A DNA stretch of 64,000 nucleotides from Planctomycetaceae bacterium (GTDB taxonomy: Bacteria > Planctomycetota > SZUA-567). Shown here piece by piece: positions 62,466-64,000 of this stretch (position 1 is its first letter; each line of letters opens with the position of its first letter). The notes beneath the pieces were generated by a model, which was not told the origin of the DNA, made no database searches, and saw only the letters and a program-made list of their open reading frames with translations. Both the position numbers and the translations under genes were made by a program. Where the stretch lies: positions 1-64,000 of the forward strand of contig JAJQBO010000217.1 of the NCBI GenBank assembly GCA_021203245.1. Direction: 5' to 3'.

Positions 62466-63623
62466 CTATTTCAGGCCAAAGGCCTTTTCCAGTCTCTGGA
62501 GCGCTTCTTGTATGGATTCGTAGTCGTTGGCATAGGACATGCGCAGGTGCCCCTGTCCGCCAGGGCCGAATGCGATTCCCGGCGAGGTAACGACGTGCGT
62601 CTTGTCGAGGATCATATCGGCGACAGCGGTGGAATCGCTCCCCAGCCCCGTGACTTTCGGAAAGATGTAGAACGCGCCCTGCGGGTTGGGACAGGCAAAG
62701 CCGTTTATGGCGTTGAGCCCATCGACGATGAGGCGGCGGTTGCGGTCGTATGCCTGACGCATTTTCTCGACGTCCTCGTCGCCATGCTCAAGGGCCTCGA
62801 TGGCCGCCCACTGAAACGCTTCGTTAACACTGCCAATCATGTTTTCATGAAGTTTTACCATATTGGCGATCACGCGTTCGTTCGAACACGCATAGCCCAC
62901 GCGCCATCCGGTCATCGCATAAGCTTTGGAAAAGCTGTTCATGGTGATGACGTATTCCTCGATGCCCGGGAAGGACGCGAGGGACACATGCTCGTGGCCG
63001 TCATAGACGATTTTTTCATAGGGCTCGTCCGAAATAACGAAGAGCTTGCGGCGGCGCACGAGGTCGGCGATGTCCGCCATTTCAGCCCGGTTCAGCATGG
63101 CGCCGGTGGGGTTAGAGGGGGAGTTTATCATAATTAGCTTGGTTTTATCGGTTATGCACCTCTCGATAATGTCGGCGGTCGTTTTAAAGCCGTTTTCGGC
63201 GGTAACCTTTGCCCCAACCGGGACACCGTTCGCCATCACGACCTGTCCATAGTAGTCGGGCCAAGACGGATCCGGGATTATCACTTCGTCTCCCGGACTG
63301 ACCAAAGTCAGCACGCACAGTAGCAGCGCCTGCGTCGCGCCGGCAGTGACGATGAGTTCGGTGGCAGGGTTACAGCGTATACCGTTTTCCTTTTGGAGTT
63401 TGGCGGCGATGGCTTCGCGCAACGGCAGGATGCCGGCATTGGGCGTATATTTTGTTCGTCCGCGTAGGAGGTAATCGGCTCCGACCCGAATAATATTGTC
63501 GGGTGTGATGAAACCGGGCTCACCGAGGCTCAGATTGACGGAATCGTCGAATTCCCTGGCCCGCTCGAACATCTTGCGGATTGCGGACGGTTGCAGGTGG
63601 TTTGCGGCATTGCTGAGTTCCAT
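62466..63623 (-). CDS. Class I/II PLP-dependent aminotransferase
   Basis: A 385-residue fold-type I aminotransferase. It has LSLGEPGFITPDNI near residue 32, NSPSNPTGAML near 165, the PLP lysine in SFSKAYAMTGWRVGYAC near 230, and the Arg near the C-terminus in HLRMSYAND. These are the marks of the aspartate/aromatic aminotransferase Igamma group. The start at 63623 has AGAGGA upstream; the frame runs 55 codons further upstream without conserved content. With the symporter behind it, it may serve uptake and transamination of aspartate or glutamate-like compounds. Confidence 0.92.
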   Translation of the reverse strand: MELSNAANHLQPSAIRKMFERAREFDDSVNLSLGEPGFITPDNIIRVGADYLLRGRTKYTPNAGILPLREAIAAKLQKENGIRCNPATELIVTAGATQALLLCVLTLVSPGDEVIIPDPSWPDYYGQVVMANGVPVGAKVTAENGFKTTADIIERCITDKTKLIMINSPSNPTGAMLNRAEMADIADLVRRRKLFVISDEPYEKIVYDGHEHVSLASFPGIEEYVITMNSFSKAYAMTGWRVGYACSNERVIANMVKLHENMIGSVNEAFQWAAIEALEHGDEDVEKMRQAYDRNRRLIVDGLNAINGFACPNPQGAFYIFPKVTGLGSDSTAVADMILDKTHVVTSPGIAFGPGGQGHLRMSYANDYESIQEALQRLEKAFGLK

Positions 63624-63842
63624 GATAGTCCTCTGTTGACATATGGTAACGGGGCAATGGGTTACGTACGGGGCAGGGGGAAAGAATGGTGGATGAGAGC
63701 GTTCCGCAGAGCGGGCAATATTTTCTGTCGTAATACCATGATACCAGCGTAAAGGAGAAATGTCAACAAAAAAAATAAAAGTTATCATAAATTGGCATGG
63801 TCAACTCATGCAAATGTGCCAGGTCTTTTGCGTCGCAACAAA

Positions 63843-63880
63843 CAACCGGAGATCAAGCCTGCGCCTGATCTCCGGTCGTT
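63843..63880 (-). terminator. Intrinsic terminator for a gene beyond the right edge
   Basis: An 11-base-pair stem ACCGGAGATCA/TGATCTCCGGT (63845-63876) with a 10-base loop, T-rich on the minus-strand side (TGTTTGTTG). Confidence 0.6.
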
Positions 63881-63899
63881 CGTTCGACATACGGGAAGA

Positions 63900-64000
63900 T
63901 TATTTTCGTCTGCGGGTTTTGGGTGCGTTCTGCGTCGGTTTTGTTTTTTTGTTCCGGGTGGCGTGGTGTGACCCGACGGTACCGTACCGCTGCCTGAAGC
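63900..64000 (-). CDS. C-terminal fragment of an unknown basic protein (partial)
   Basis: The minus strand is open from the right edge to TAA at 63900-63902, coding a Lys/Arg/Thr-rich tail (HHATRNKKTKPTQNAPKTRRRK). A terminator follows 20 bases later. The rest is outside the window, so the family cannot be judged. Confidence 0.35.
   Translation of the reverse strand, partial: FRQRYGTVGSHHATRNKKTKPTQNAPKTRRRK

Noticed and set aside
1-64000. tRNA or rRNA genes
   Set aside because: Intergenic regions were read for tRNA-like T-loops and CCA-type ends and for rRNA segments; none seen, though a dedicated scan would be more reliable.

Overview
The window is GC-rich (above 60 % by eye) and densely coded on both strands. 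It looks like the chromosome of a Gram-negative, motile, heterotrophic bacterium. Lipid A and phospholipid acyltransferases, an RND efflux pump and periplasmic binding proteins point to two membranes, and three chemoreceptors point to motility. No rRNA, tRNA, phage or CRISPR was seen, and the lineage cannot be fixed from the sequence alone. Uptake of amino acids, sugars and organic acids dominates: four ABC systems (branched-chain amino acid type, Fe3+/polyamine-type, a MalEFGK-like and an RbsABC-like sugar system), a dicarboxylate/amino-acid symporter, two FGGY sugar kinases, and enzymes typical of sugar-acid breakdown.

Layout, left to right. 0.4-2.6 kb: a chemoreceptor with an in-frame TAG, and a lipoprotein. 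3.0-7.7 kb: a binding protein and livHMGF. 7.8-12.4 kb: an Fe3+/polyamine-type ABC system whose permease carries an extra N-terminal extracytoplasmic domain. 12.5-17.6 kb: a second chemoreceptor, a frameshifted sugar isomerase/epimerase and a phospholipase-D-family enzyme. 18.2-22.9 kb: a URO-D-family methyltransferase-like protein, an FGGY kinase, and ilvA with what looks like a complete isoleucine attenuator. 23.2-31.7 kb: a MalEFGK-like sugar transporter, a 2-hydroxyacid dehydrogenase, an IclR regulator, an HpaI-type aldolase and a shikimate-dehydrogenase-like enzyme. 32-35.3 kb: a tight purC-lpxL-like-plsC-methyltransferase operon. 35.5-42.6 kb: a large FHA protein with a damaged 3' end, a thioredoxin-TPR protein, an unknown protein and a third chemoreceptor. 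43.2-47.8 kb: a CdaR-like regulator, a peroxiredoxin and xylulokinase. 47.9-53.0 kb: an RND pump operon with a MarR regulator. 53.2-55.5 kb: a candidate small RNA, aspA and an HxlR regulator. 55.8-60.9 kb: an RbsABC-like operon ending in an aldehyde dehydrogenase. 61-63.6 kb: a symporter and an aminotransferase.

Much of the non-coding DNA belongs to recurring families: a ~70-95 bp hairpin element (eight copies), a ~180-210 bp long palindrome sharing its outer ends (three copies), a ~110 bp element with imperfect terminal inverted repeats (two copies), and single inverted-repeat elements at 4.15-4.38 kb and 19.5-19.63 kb. Four genes are broken by single-base-type lesions, so either the sequence has a noticeable error rate or the genome is decaying.

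The most interesting single finding is upstream of ilvA. There a strong promoter is followed by a 43-codon Ile-rich leader ORF with three consecutive ATT codons, a competing antiterminator segment and a perfect intrinsic terminator: a textbook amino-acid attenuator written in a different sequence.
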